NCBI GenBank assembly: GCA_964590255.1
Contig: CAZPYA010000013.1
Span: 8,122 to 72,121, forward strand
Reading direction: 5' to 3'
Length of the DNA: 64,000 bases
From: JAKIYB01 sp964590255
GTDB lineage: Bacteria; Armatimonadota; Hebobacteria; CAIYQO01
A model generated the notes under the pieces. That model searched no databases and was not told the origin of the DNA. It was given only the letters and a program-made list of their open reading frames with translations. The position numbers were made by a program, and so were the translations under genes. Shown here piece after piece: positions 23,358 to 32,079 of the stretch. Position 1 is the first letter of the stretch, and every line of letters begins with the position of its first letter.

Positions 23358-26318
23358 ATGACACACCAGACACGAAAGACCGAGCACCAAGCGCCGCGGC
23401 AGCGGATTGCCGACCTATTGGCCACACATCGTGATGCGATCTGTGAGGCGTGGTTGTCCACGTTCGCGTCATCCGATGATATCATCGCCGATCAGGCACG
23501 ACGATTCCTCGACTTGCTCACCGCCGCCTTGCGCCATCCCGTTCCCGCCGGCGCCAACCTGACCCTCCACGAAGGCGCGCTGCACGCGTCGTTTCCGCAC
23601 GTCTATACTCCGCACGCCCAGATGCACCTGCTGTCGGTGCTGGTGGACCGGCTGCCGGGGGACGACGCCGCGGTCGCATCGACTGACCTGCTGCCGCTCT
23701 TCACGCAGGCGCTGGCCGCGCTGCCGGCCAGCGCCGAATTGACGCCGCTCTTCACCGAGCGCGTCAGCCGCCTGAGCCAGCTTTCCTGGGAGTTGAACAG
23801 CCTGCGCGACCAGGATGAGATCCTTCGGCACGCCCTGGATGCCACGCCGCCGCTGGTCGGCGCCGCGTCCTGCGCCGTCTGGTTGTGGGATGCTGACCAG
23901 CAGGCGCCGTTGATGCGCATCGACCGCGACGGCGCGGCGGCAGCCACCCGCGTGCCATCCTCATTGCTCGACTTGCTGCGCGCCACCTGCGCGAACGCCT
24001 GCGCGTTCGCCATCGACGCCGGGGAAAGCGACGGACACTGGCCGGCGCTCATGCGCGGCCGTCCGGTCGCCTTCATCCCGCTGACGGCGCCCGAAGGCTG
24101 TCTGGGTATCATGAGCGTGCATCACCAGGCCGGGGGCGGGTTTTCGCATGACGACATCTTCCTGCTATCGGCGCTGGGCAGTCATGTCGCCACGGCCATC
24201 ACTAATATTCGCCTGCACGTCAACGAGCGCCACCTGATCAGCCTGTTGCAATCGTCTATCCGTCAGGTGGTGCAGGCCATCACCCACCGGCAGAGCGGGG
24301 AAGCGGAGTTCGTGGAATCGCTGGTGGACGTCACCGCCGGCCTCACCCGCGCCGATTTCGTGCTCGCCTACCTGGAGGTCGGCGACCTGCCCCGCGTCAT
24401 TGAAGCCTATGCCGGCATGCATTGCGGGGATGATGACGCGGCGCGGCGCATACTCGGCCAGGCGCTGCTGGCGCAGTGCCGCCAGGGCGTGCTCCCCGCC
24501 ACGGGCCAGCTTTCGCAGATGATGCCATCACTGTCCCCCGCGCAATGGCCCGAGCATGTGACGATGGCGGAGATCCGCTCCGGCGACACGTGCATCGGCG
24601 TGCTGGTCGCGGCCGGCCTGCATCCCCTACCGGATGAGCTGCAGGCGTTTCTGCCCACCATGGCCGCGCAAATCGGCGCCGGGGTGGAGAGCATCGAGAA
24701 ATCCGTCGATATTGAGCGCATGCTCTTCCAACTGTCGAATATTAACTATGTCAGCGAGGCGATCACCAGTACCTTCGACCCGCGGCGTATCATGTCGCTG
24801 ATTAGCCTGGCCACCAGCCAGGCGCTCAATACGCCGATTGTCATCTGTGGTTGGCATGGCGAGGACGGTGCCATCCGCGTCTTCCCTGACACCACACACG
24901 GGATTACGGATGACGCGGCGCTGGGGCTGACCGACCATAACGCCGTCATTCGCAAAGTGCTGGATACCGGCGCCGCGGTGACCAGCCGCCAGTTCGGCAA
25001 CCGGTCCGGCAAGGCTTTTCCTACGCTCGCGCATACAGGCATGATAGACTGGCTGTGTGTGCCGATGCTGGTGAAGGGGCATGCGCGCGGCATCGTGATG
25101 CTGGCGGACACCGCGCCGCGCCATTTTTCCTCCCGCGATATCGCGCTGGTTTCCACCTACGCCAACCAGGCCGCGCTGGCCATGGAGAACTCGCTTCTCT
25201 ACGAGCAGATTGAGCGCCAGTTGCGCCAGATGGAGTTGCTGTATCGTATCAGCCGCGCCTTCACCGCTACGCTGGATGAGCCGACCATCGAGAGTGAACT
25301 GCTGCACGTCGCGCGCGAGGCGCTGCAAGTGCCGGTGGCGCTTGTGTGCAAGGCGGATCCCCGCACCGGCGTGCAGCGCCTGGCACAGGCCGACGGCGTC
25401 ATGGTGCCGGACCCGTCCGCCATGGCCTGGGAATCCGAGCGCGGCATCCCCGGGCTGGTTTACAAGTACCGCACGCCCGTCATCCGCGGCAACCTGGCCG
25501 CCGACGGCACTGATGCGCTGCTGCATCGGTTGGCGCAGGCACAGGGCCTGGCCTCCGTGCTGGCCGTGCCCATGCAATTGCCGGACGAGACGCTGGGCAC
25601 GCTGCTGGTAATCACCCATGAACTGCGCGACTTCTCGACCGGAGACCAGCAGCTATTGCAGGCGATCGCCACGGAAGCCGCCGTCGCCTTCCGCAACGCG
25701 CGCATTCACCAGGCGGCCATGCAAGACAGCGGCCATCTGCGCGAAATCATACAGGTCATCCTGCAAAATTCTCACCGCCTGCTGGCGTTGCTGACCGGGG
25801 TGTGCGAGCAGGCCCGCGTAGCCGATACCCCCGAATACGCTCCCGAGCGCGCGGTTTACCGGCACGCGGCCATCACGGCGATCCAGGAACGGTTGAGCGA
25901 AGAGACGCCGGATCACATTGACGTTCGCGAGGTGATGAACGATTTACTGGAGAAACACAATGTCCTCCAACTCGACAAACCGGGGGCGGCGGTGCGCGCC
26001 ACCGGCACGCACTTCGTGCTGCCGGTCTATCCCGCGGCGCTGTTGACCATCTTCCTGCTCGAATACCTGTCCGCGCTGCTGGTCGAGCCGCAACAACAAG
26101 CAACATCGCGCGTGACGATGGCTTTTAATCAACTCGGTCACGACACGATGATGGTGGAGATCGAGGACAGCCGCCCCGCGTCCGATCCATACCCCATTCA
26201 GCTAAATCCTGTTATAATCCAGGCAGTCCGCCAGGGGTTGCAGGTTGACATCGCCGACAGCTTCGACGGCGGCACTCATCGCATGCGTTTCCGTTTCCCG
26301 CGTCCGGCAGTGCGATAA
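23358..26318 (+). CDS. Multi-GAF sensor protein with a degenerate histidine-kinase core
   Basis: A 986-residue cytosolic protein. Residues about 1-150 resemble the helical RsbRD-type N-terminal domain (DAICEAWLSTF). Four GAF-like modules follow at about 155-295, 300-450, 456-617 and 618-787; the last two are the clearest (LLYEQIERQLRQMELLYRISRAF joins them, written here as LLYEQIERQ then LRQMELLYRISRAF). From about 790 to the end the layout follows HisKA_2 plus HATPase_c: LREIIQVILQNSHRLLALL stands where active kinases have the IHHRVKNNLQ phospho-acceptor helix, without the histidines, and the following domain lacks the N-box asparagine and the G-boxes. It is therefore probably a non-catalytic sensor or scaffold. 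I chose the ATG at 23358; an upstream frame to 23277 does not look coding. No response regulator gene is adjacent. Confidence 0.75.
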   Translation: MTHQTRKTEHQAPRQRIADLLATHRDAICEAWLSTFASSDDIIADQARRFLDLLTAALRHPVPAGANLTLHEGALHASFPHVYTPHAQMHLLSVLVDRLPGDDAAVASTDLLPLFTQALAALPASAELTPLFTERVSRLSQLSWELNSLRDQDEILRHALDATPPLVGAASCAVWLWDADQQAPLMRIDRDGAAAATRVPSSLLDLLRATCANACAFAIDAGESDGHWPALMRGRPVAFIPLTAPEGCLGIMSVHHQAGGGFSHDDIFLLSALGSHVATAITNIRLHVNERHLISLLQSSIRQVVQAITHRQSGEAEFVESLVDVTAGLTRADFVLAYLEVGDLPRVIEAYAGMHCGDDDAARRILGQALLAQCRQGVLPATGQLSQMMPSLSPAQWPEHVTMAEIRSGDTCIGVLVAAGLHPLPDELQAFLPTMAAQIGAGVESIEKSVDIERMLFQLSNINYVSEAITSTFDPRRIMSLISLATSQALNTPIVICGWHGEDGAIRVFPDTTHGITDDAALGLTDHNAVIRKVLDTGAAVTSRQFGNRSGKAFPTLAHTGMIDWLCVPMLVKGHARGIVMLADTAPRHFSSRDIALVSTYANQAALAMENSLLYEQIERQLRQMELLYRISRAFTATLDEPTIESELLHVAREALQVPVALVCKADPRTGVQRLAQADGVMVPDPSAMAWESERGIPGLVYKYRTPVIRGNLAADGTDALLHRLAQAQGLASVLAVPMQLPDETLGTLLVITHELRDFSTGDQQLLQAIATEAAVAFRNARIHQAAMQDSGHLREIIQVILQNSHRLLALLTGVCEQARVADTPEYAPERAVYRHAAITAIQERLSEETPDHIDVREVMNDLLEKHNVLQLDKPGAAVRATGTHFVLPVYPAALLTIFLLEYLSALLVEPQQQATSRVTMAFNQLGHDTMMVEIEDSRPASDPYPIQLNPVIIQAVRQGLQVDIADSFDGGTHRMRFRFPRPAVR
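26213..26218 (+). promoter_or_regulatory. -10 box inside the 3' end of the GAF gene
   Basis: TATAAT in TGTTATAATCC, an extended -10 form, 144 bases before the YihY start. It would allow separate expression of the membrane protein gene. Confidence 0.4.
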
Positions 26319-26361
26319 GCACCGCGACGCGGCGGCGACAGGGAAGCGAGGATCACCGCAT

Positions 26362-27276
26362 ATGCCGCTGCGTCGAGACGCGCGCGAACGCTGGCACGAA
26401 TGCACCGCCTTCGCCCGGGAAGTGCTCGCCCGCTTCGGCGAGTACCGCGTGCCGCTGGCCGCCGGGGCCATCACCTACTTCGTCATCCTCTCGCTCATCC
26501 CGGTGCTACTGCTCATCGTCTCAGTGGCGGCCTATTTTTTCCCCAATCCCACCGAAGCGCGCAACATCATCTACGATCTCGCCGTCACCTGGGGGCCGGA
26601 GATTGCCGGTGCGCTGGGCTCGCAAGTGTCCGCGCTGGTGGCGAACCGCGGGTTGAGCCTGAGCATTGCGCTGCTCCTCGGCCTGCTGTCCGGCAGTCAG
26701 ATATTCCTCATCCTCGAATCCGCCATGAACCTCACCTGGCGCGCGCCGCGCAAGCGGCGGTACTGGGTTCGGCGCGGGCTGGCGCTGCTGATGGTGCTCC
26801 TGGTCGGAGTGTTGCTCGGGCTGGCGGTAGTGCTCACCAATGCCGTGCGCCTGCTGTCGCGCATGGCGCTGCCGCCGTTGTTCACCTACGCTCGCGAAAT
26901 CGCCCTGCTGAAAAATGCCTTCGCCACCGTCATTGTCAGCTTCCTCATCCCCACACTGCTGGTGGCGGTCATCTTCGCCGCCATTTACATGATCATGCCA
27001 ACCCGGCGCATCACGCTCCGCTCCGTCCTCCCCGGCGCGCTCTTCGCCGCGGTGCTCTGGGAAATCACCCTGCACCTCTTCGGCTGGTACATGTCCTACG
27101 CCGTTTCGCGCTTTTCCGTCATCTATGGCTCGCTTAGCGGCCTGGTGCTCTTCATGCTCTGGCTGTATTACAGCGCCCAGGTCTTCCTGCTCGGCGCCGA
27201 GATCTCCGCCACCTACCACGCCCACCTGGTGACCGAAGGTGACGACGACGAGCGCAGCGCCGACACCGAGACGTGA
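26362..27276 (+). CDS. YihY/BrkB-family inner membrane protein
   Basis: A 304-residue polytopic membrane protein of the YihY (virulence factor BrkB) family, with about six helices: AGAITYFVILSLIPVLLLI is the family's first helix and GSLSGLVLFMLWLYY its last conserved one. The family was once called ribonuclease BN by mistake; its real function is unsettled, with links to envelope lipid handling. I chose the ATG at 26362 because the frame before it overlaps the GAF gene's end and does not look membrane-like. GAGGATCA precedes it. The next gene on the strand is an acyltransferase for lipid A-type lipids, a plausible envelope context. Confidence 0.85.
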   Translation: MPLRRDARERWHECTAFAREVLARFGEYRVPLAAGAITYFVILSLIPVLLLIVSVAAYFFPNPTEARNIIYDLAVTWGPEIAGALGSQVSALVANRGLSLSIALLLGLLSGSQIFLILESAMNLTWRAPRKRRYWVRRGLALLMVLLVGVLLGLAVVLTNAVRLLSRMALPPLFTYAREIALLKNAFATVIVSFLIPTLLVAVIFAAIYMIMPTRRITLRSVLPGALFAAVLWEITLHLFGWYMSYAVSRFSVIYGSLSGLVLFMLWLYYSAQVFLLGAEISATYHAHLVTEGDDDERSADTET

Positions 27277-27369
27277 AACAGCGCGGCCAGTCGCGTGTCT
27301 AACCCGATACGGCAAGACAATCTCTGTTATTGTCTGAGCGAGCACCGACTTCGATGCCGGGCAAGCGGG

Positions 27370-27375
27370 TATACT
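27370..27375 (+). promoter_or_regulatory. -10 box of the LpxL-like gene (very short leader)
   Basis: TATACT in GGGTATACTAC, with the ATG only 13 bases after the box. The mRNA would have a leader of about 5-7 bases and no room for a Shine-Dalgarno site. Confidence 0.5.
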
Positions 27376-27388
27376 ACACGCGGTTTCT

Positions 27389-28384
27389 ATGAAGCCAACG
27401 CCATTTTCACGATTACGGAGCCGATATGATTCGTACCTGGGCCGGCAGATTCTCTATCTGCTGGCGCGGATAGTGCCGCATCTCACGCGGGAACGGGCGC
27501 TGTCGCTCGGACGCGCCCTTGGCTGGCTCACCCCGCGGGTGACGCCACACCGGCTGCTGCGCGTCTACCGCGACATTCGCCTGGCCTTCGGCGAGACGCT
27601 CACCGGGCGGCAATCCCTGGAGATGGCCTTTGCGGCATACCACCATCTGGGCGTCAGTCTTATCGAATTCTTGCGCCTGCCGGACATGACGCACGAGGAG
27701 ATCAATAGCCTGGTGCGCGTTGCTGGTGCGGAGCATCTGGACGCCGCGCTGTCCGCCGGGCGCGGCGCGGTGCTGCTCACCGGCCACATCGGCAACTGGG
27801 AGATGGGGGGCACGGCGTTGGCCGTGCAAGGCTACCCGATGACCGCCATCGCCCGCCCGCAGGACAATCCCACGCTGAACGCGCTCTTATTGCGCATCCG
27901 CGAGGCGCATGGCATGGATATCGTGCCGCTCACCGACGTGCGCGCCTGCATCACGACGCTGCGACAAAATCGCTTCCTCGCCATCCTCGGCGACGTCAAC
28001 GCGAAACAGCCCGGCGCCTTCGTGCAGTTTTTCGGACGGCCCGCCGCCACCTATACCGGCGCCGCCTACCTGGCAATGACCACCGGCGCATCGCTCATCC
28101 CGATCTTTGACGAACGCCTGCCCGATTACTCGCACTGCATCACCGTGCAACCGCCCATTATCGTCTCCAACACCGGCGACCGTCGGCACGATCTGCTGGT
28201 GACCACCATGCGCGCGCAATTCGTCATCCAGGAGGAAGTACGCCGTCGGCCGCACGAGTGGTTCTGGCAACTCCAGCGCTGGAAAACCCGTCCGGAAAAC
28301 ACTCCCAATCCGGAGCGCATCCCCATGGAACACCGCGACTTGACCCCCGAAGAAGTCGAGGCCGTGCTGCGCCGTGCGAGTTGA
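27389..28384 (+). CDS. LpxL/HtrB-type lysophospholipid (lipid A) acyltransferase
   Basis: This inner-membrane acyltransferase adds a secondary acyl chain to lipid A or a related lipid. The catalytic HX4E motif is H133-IGNW-E138 in TGHIGNWE. GDVNAKQPGAFVQFFGRPA corresponds to the family's DQ...GVFVPFFG block, and the C-terminal HEWFWQLQRWKTRPE is the classic end motif. The 331-residue length is usual. The gene implies an outer membrane with an LPS-like glycolipid, although the same family includes mycobacterial PatA-type enzymes that act on other glycolipids. Translation likely starts at the ATG at 27389 on an almost leaderless mRNA. Confidence 0.9.
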   Translation: MKPTPFSRLRSRYDSYLGRQILYLLARIVPHLTRERALSLGRALGWLTPRVTPHRLLRVYRDIRLAFGETLTGRQSLEMAFAAYHHLGVSLIEFLRLPDMTHEEINSLVRVAGAEHLDAALSAGRGAVLLTGHIGNWEMGGTALAVQGYPMTAIARPQDNPTLNALLLRIREAHGMDIVPLTDVRACITTLRQNRFLAILGDVNAKQPGAFVQFFGRPAATYTGAAYLAMTTGASLIPIFDERLPDYSHCITVQPPIIVSNTGDRRHDLLVTTMRAQFVIQEEVRRRPHEWFWQLQRWKTRPENTPNPERIPMEHRDLTPEEVEAVLRRAS

Positions 28385-28393
28385 CAACTTCCT

Positions 28394-28497
28394 CGTATGC
28401 ACGCCAGGAAATGGGGACTGTAACGAATTTCTCGATTTTTCACTCGGAATCGTTGTATTGCACGCAAGAAAATCGTTGCTGTACCCATGTCCCGCCA
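28394..28497. repeat. MITE-like repeat, copy B, with imperfect terminal inverted repeats
   Basis: The left end 28407-28430 and the inverted right end 28469-28493 match at about 18 of 24 positions. ATGCACGCCAGGAAA/TTGCACGCAAGAAAA occurs twice here and once in copy A at 21628. It lies between the converging acyltransferase and tgt genes. There is no open reading frame in it, so it would depend on a transposase elsewhere if it is mobile. Confidence 0.6.
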
Positions 28498-28524
28498 ACA
28501 GTCACTGAACCAAACAACCCGCGA

Positions 28525-29637
28525 CTACTCCCGATAATCGGCCAGAAACCCCTCAGACCATGCCTCGAATGTCCCCGCCTCGATCTCCGCGCGCATGCGC
28601 GCCGTGAGTTGCTGGTAGAAGCTGAGGTTGTGGAAGGTCAGCGCGCGGATGGCGAGGATTTCCCCCGCCTTCAACAGGTGGCGCAGGTAAGCGCGCGAGA
28701 ACGTCTGGCACACCATGCAGGTGCATGCCGAATCGAGCGGGCCGCCGTCGCGTTCGTACTGGGCATTCCGCAGGTTCATGCGGCCCGCCCAGGTGAAAGC
28801 GGTGCCATTGCGTCCCATGCGCGTGGGCAGCACGCAGTCGAACATATCCACCCCCAGCCGCACTCCGCGCACCAGGTCGGTCGGCATGCCCACGCCCATC
28901 AGATAGCGCGGGCGGTCGTCGGGCAGCGCGGCGGTGGTGACGTTGAGCATCGCCCACATCATCTCCTTCGGCTCACCCACCGACAGGCCGCCGATGGAAT
29001 ATCCGGGGTAATCCATCCCCACCAGCGTCTGCGCGCTCTCCCGACGCAGGTCTTCCTCGAATCCACCTTGTACGATGCCGAATAAGGCCTGCTCGGTCTC
29101 CGGATGCCAGGCGCGCTTGCCACGCTCCGCCCAGCGGTGCGTGCGTGCCGTCGCTGTGATCGTCTGCTCGCGGGTGGCTCCCCACGGCACCGGCTGGTCG
29201 AAGGACATGATGATGTCCGCCCCCAGTCGCTGCTCGACGTCGATGGCCTTTTCCGGACTCATGAAATGCTCCGAGCCGTCGATGTGCGAGCGGAAGGTCA
29301 ATCCTTCCTCCGCCACCTTGTGCAGCGAGGCGAGGCTAAATATCTGATAGCCTCCGCTGTCGGTGAGGATGCCGCCGTCCCATGCCTGGAATGCATGCAG
29401 CCCGCCCAGCGATTCGACCAACTCGACGCCGGGACGCAGGTATAGGTGGTACGCGTTATTGAGGATAATCTGTGCGCCGGTGGCGCGCACCTCAGCCGGC
29501 GTCAGGCTCTTCACCGTCGCCTGTGTGCCCACCGGCATGAATGCTGGAGTATCGACGTGGCCGGCCCGCGTCCGCAGCACGCCGCGCCGCGCGCGGCCAT
29601 CCACCGCCGAGATCGTCAACGAAAACAAAGGAGTCAC
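28525..29637 (-). CDS. tgt: Queuine/preQ1 tRNA-ribosyltransferase
   Basis: This enzyme swaps guanine 34 of Asp, Asn, His and Tyr tRNAs for the preQ1 base on the way to queuosine. The general-base aspartate D93 is in LTDSGGYQ. GVDMFDCVLPTR holds the nucleophile aspartate, and the zinc site CxCxxC...H is in CTCMVCQTFSRAYLRHL and the later FHN. The 370-residue length is standard. The start is GTG at 29637, without a good Shine-Dalgarno site; a TATATT box on the same strand lies at 29651-29656, about 14 bases upstream, so the leader is very short. queA and que genes are not in the window. Confidence 0.95.
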   Translation of the reverse strand: MTPLFSLTISAVDGRARRGVLRTRAGHVDTPAFMPVGTQATVKSLTPAEVRATGAQIILNNAYHLYLRPGVELVESLGGLHAFQAWDGGILTDSGGYQIFSLASLHKVAEEGLTFRSHIDGSEHFMSPEKAIDVEQRLGADIIMSFDQPVPWGATREQTITATARTHRWAERGKRAWHPETEQALFGIVQGGFEEDLRRESAQTLVGMDYPGYSIGGLSVGEPKEMMWAMLNVTTAALPDDRPRYLMGVGMPTDLVRGVRLGVDMFDCVLPTRMGRNGTAFTWAGRMNLRNAQYERDGGPLDSACTCMVCQTFSRAYLRHLLKAGEILAIRALTFHNLSFYQQLTARMRAEIEAGTFEAWSEGFLADYRE

Positions 29638-29650
29638 CTCATTCGGGGGT

Positions 29651-29659
29651 TAATATAAC
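29651..29659. promoter_or_regulatory. Overlapping divergent -10 boxes of tgt and the sugar permease
   Basis: On the minus strand TATATT (29651-29656) lies 14 bases before the tgt GTG; on the plus strand TATAAC (29654-29659) lies 5 bases before the permease ATG. The two boxes overlap in the 27-base intergenic space, so the two transcripts must compete and both must have very short or no leaders. Confidence 0.45.
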
Positions 29660-29664
29660 ATGAT

Positions 29665-30558
29665 ATGTCGGTTACGCTCATCCTGGGTTTCATCTTCGGC
29701 ATCCTCAGCGCGCTCTTTTTCGCCTTCTATATGGTGCCGCAAAAAATCGTTCGCCAGGACACGCCCACCTTTCTGTGGTGGATGAGCCTGGGCGTGCTTG
29801 TCACCGCGGCCATTCCCTACGTCGCGTTGGGCTGTCCCATGCACGCCGACTGGGCGGCGCGGGGCACGGGCCTCTTCTGCGGCGTCGTCTGGGCGCTGGG
29901 CACCCTCTCATTTGCCGCCGGCATCATGCGTATCGGCCTGGCGCAGGCAACGCCTATTAAGAATACGACGGGCGTGCTCGGAACCCTTGTCGGACTCATC
30001 GCATTTGCCGAATGGCGCACCACCGATCCCATACTCTGCCTCCTCGGCAGCGTCGCCATCGTTCTCTCCGCCATCCTCATCGGCGCCACCACGCCCACCG
30101 AGCCGCGCCCGCCCTCCGCCGCCGGAGTCCTGTTCGCCCTCGGTGCCGCCGTGTGCTACGCCACCTACCTCTACCCGATGAAGCTGGTGTTGGAGCTGGA
30201 GCAGGTCAGCGATGTAGAGTTTACCATCTGGATGGCCGCCGGCATCTTTGGCCTGACGACCACGACGGTGCTGGCGACGCGCCGCGCGCCCACCGTGCTG
30301 GCGCAGCCCCCGCGTGCCGCGTTGATGGCGATGTTGGGCGGCGTCTCCTGGGCACTGGCGCTCTTCTGTCTCGCCGCGAGCATCAACTATGCGGGGTTAG
30401 CCATCGCCTGGTCGCTGGCGCAGCTCAACACCATTCCCGCCGTCTTCATCGGCATGTTCACCTTCCACGAGGTGCGCTGGACTACCCAATGGCGCAAAAT
30501 CACCCTGGGGATGATTGCCGCCGTCATCGGCACCATATTGCTGGCGCTGTCAAAGTAG
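29665..30558 (+). CDS. DMT-superfamily sugar permease (GRP/GlcU-like)
   Basis: A 297-residue membrane protein with ten predicted helices and the internal repeat of the drug/metabolite transporter superfamily. Sequences such as FAFYMVPQKIVR near the start and TPIKNTTGVLGTLVGLIAFAEW (split: TPIKNTTGVLG, TLVGLIAFAEW) resemble the glucose/ribose porter family (Sugar_transport), which takes up glucose with protons. The specificity here is unproven. The ATG at 29665 follows a TATAAC box by 5 bases, indicating a leaderless mRNA. A relic of the GGAGCGCGGAT repeat follows the stop codon. Confidence 0.75.
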   Translation: MSVTLILGFIFGILSALFFAFYMVPQKIVRQDTPTFLWWMSLGVLVTAAIPYVALGCPMHADWAARGTGLFCGVVWALGTLSFAAGIMRIGLAQATPIKNTTGVLGTLVGLIAFAEWRTTDPILCLLGSVAIVLSAILIGATTPTEPRPPSAAGVLFALGAAVCYATYLYPMKLVLELEQVSDVEFTIWMAAGIFGLTTTTVLATRRAPTVLAQPPRAALMAMLGGVSWALALFCLAASINYAGLAIAWSLAQLNTIPAVFIGMFTFHEVRWTTQWRKITLGMIAAVIGTILLALSK

Positions 30559-30559
30559 T

Positions 30560-30590
30560 CCCGGGAGCGCGGATATGAACATTCCGCATC
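30560..30590. repeat. GGAGCGCGGAT-type repeat relic
   Basis: CCCGGGAGCGCGGATATGAA begins one base after the stop codon of the permease gene and continues to an inverted TCCGC half. The same CCCGGGAGCGCG start follows the stop codon at 58392, and the core matches the arms at 6860-6950. Confidence 0.5.
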
Positions 30591-30619
30591 AGCACTGGTG
30601 AACTCACGCGATAACCCGG

Positions 30620-30625
30620 TATAAT
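30620..30625 (+). promoter_or_regulatory. -10 box of the exported Cu-amine-oxidase-N-like protein gene
   Basis: TATAAT in CCGGTATAATAC, 33 bases before the ATG at 30658, with a GAGGTG site in the leader. Confidence 0.6.
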
Positions 30626-30657
30626 ACAACTAGACGATTCATCCCGTGAGGTGTGTC

Positions 30658-31755
30658 ATGCGATTCCCCATGATCTCGCTGTTGCTGCTCCTGCTGGCGA
30701 TACCCGGCCTAACACAAGAAGTCCCGATCGAGCCCTCGTCCAGCATTGCGATCTACAACATTGGCAGCGATCTCTACGCCCCGCTGGACCAATTCGCGAC
30801 AGGCCTGGGCATTGCCACCTCCTGGAAAGCCGACCGCTCCGCCGTGAAGCTCACTATTGGCGCGAAAGCGCTCACGCTTATCCCCGGAGCCATTGTCGCC
30901 CTCAACGCCCAGGGACGCCGCTTCTGCCTGCCGGCCCCGCCGGTGATGCGCGACAACGGGCTTCAGGTGCCGTTGTGGCCGGTGGTCGCCGCGTTGGGGG
31001 GCAAGCGAAATGACACGACCGACGGCAGCTTCGCGACGCTGGGCGCGAAATCCGCGCTCCTCATCGCCTTGACGCCCCCCGTGCCTGCCGTCACCCCCGA
31101 GGGAATCACGGCCGACGCACTGCATGAGCCACGCCTGCCCCTGGATGCCCTTGCTGCCGGAAACGGCTTCACCGTGAAAGCGCGACCCTACCTGGAAGGC
31201 TTCGCGAAGCTCGCAAAACCGGTGCGCCCGGCGCTGAACGGCATCGCGACGTCCCAGCCGATCAAGCTGCTCGGTCACGTGCCGGTGGTCGGTTCGTTTG
31301 TCACGCTGTGCCAGGATGCCGTCGGTTCCATCAACAGCACCATCGGACTGGCCCAGCGCCTCGTGGATCTGGATACCGAATTGCTGGTGCCGATCCGCGA
31401 CGGTTGCACCGCCGCGCGCGCCGTGCAGGCGACGCCCGATGCCGCCGCCATCCTGGCCGCGCGGCCAAAATGGGTCGCCGCCGCCGCCGCCGCCGAGAAG
31501 CAGCTCGCGCTGTATACCACTGCCGGCAAGCATGTCAACGGCGTCCTCTGGCGCATCAATCTCATCGACGCGAAGCTGGCCGCCATCCGCAAATCATATC
31601 CCCAGGTCACCGGAAAGCTCTCGCTGGCGCCGTTGCGGAACACCTCAAGCGATTTGCTGGTGACCATCGACGCCCAGCGCTGGCAATTGCGCACCTTGCA
31701 GGCCTACTTCACCCGCGTGCTGGATGCCAGCGCGCCGCTGCAGCCGGGAACCTGA
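30658..31755 (+). CDS. Exported protein with copper-amine-oxidase N-like domain
   Basis: A 365-residue protein with a signal peptide (MISLLLLLLAIPGLTQ). Residues about 30-120 follow the copper amine oxidase N-terminal-like (stalk) domain found in secreted proteins of Bacillota and Armatimonadota: a strand-rich unit that ends in VPLWPVVAALGGK, the usual P-x-x-x-x-x-x-x-x-GG pattern. The rest, to about 365, is helical with alanine-rich segments and has no domain I can name. The domain is not itself an oxidase and no copper site is visible; it is thought to bind the cell wall or other surface polymers. The ATG at 30658 follows GAGGTG. Confidence 0.72.
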   Translation: MRFPMISLLLLLLAIPGLTQEVPIEPSSSIAIYNIGSDLYAPLDQFATGLGIATSWKADRSAVKLTIGAKALTLIPGAIVALNAQGRRFCLPAPPVMRDNGLQVPLWPVVAALGGKRNDTTDGSFATLGAKSALLIALTPPVPAVTPEGITADALHEPRLPLDALAAGNGFTVKARPYLEGFAKLAKPVRPALNGIATSQPIKLLGHVPVVGSFVTLCQDAVGSINSTIGLAQRLVDLDTELLVPIRDGCTAARAVQATPDAAAILAARPKWVAAAAAAEKQLALYTTAGKHVNGVLWRINLIDAKLAAIRKSYPQVTGKLSLAPLRNTSSDLLVTIDAQRWQLRTLQAYFTRVLDASAPLQPGT

Positions 31756-31828
31756 CCACGGCGACACTTCAAAGCCGAACTGCAAAAAATTCATCATCAA
31801 TCCCGCCAAGCCTACGCACGACAAGTAG

Positions 31829-31981
31829 CTACGGATTCGTCGCGCGGGACCTGCGAATCAGTTGCATGACGACGGCAATCACGGCCAGCACCAGCAGCAG
31901 GTGAATGAGCGCGCCGCCGATTTTCAGCAGCGCGCCCAGCAACCAGAACGCCAGGAGGATACTGGCAATACTCCACAACAT
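31829..31981 (-). CDS. Lmo0937-family small membrane protein
   Basis: A 50-residue protein that starts MLWSIASILLAFWLLGALL, continues with GGALIHLLLVLAVIAVVMQL and ends in a basic RRSRATNP tail. Two hydrophobic helices separated by a GG-x-LIH turn are the hallmark of the Lmo0937 family, widespread small membrane proteins of unknown function, often stress-induced. The start is well supported: AAGGAG lies 7 bases before the ATG. The stop is TAG at 29-31 of the 31800 block (31829-31831). It is too short for most gene finders' cut-offs but the family match and ribosome site make it a real gene. It converges on the exported protein gene at 30658-31755. Confidence 0.85.
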   Translation of the reverse strand: MLWSIASILLAFWLLGALLKIGGALIHLLLVLAVIAVVMQLIRRSRATNP

Positions 31982-32079
31982 ATCCTGCTCCTTGTTCATT
32001 CGCGAGTTCTATTGAAGATATCTCCGCCCGATACAGTTTTTAGCTGCCGCGCATGGTCATGGATGGGCACAACGTCGTG

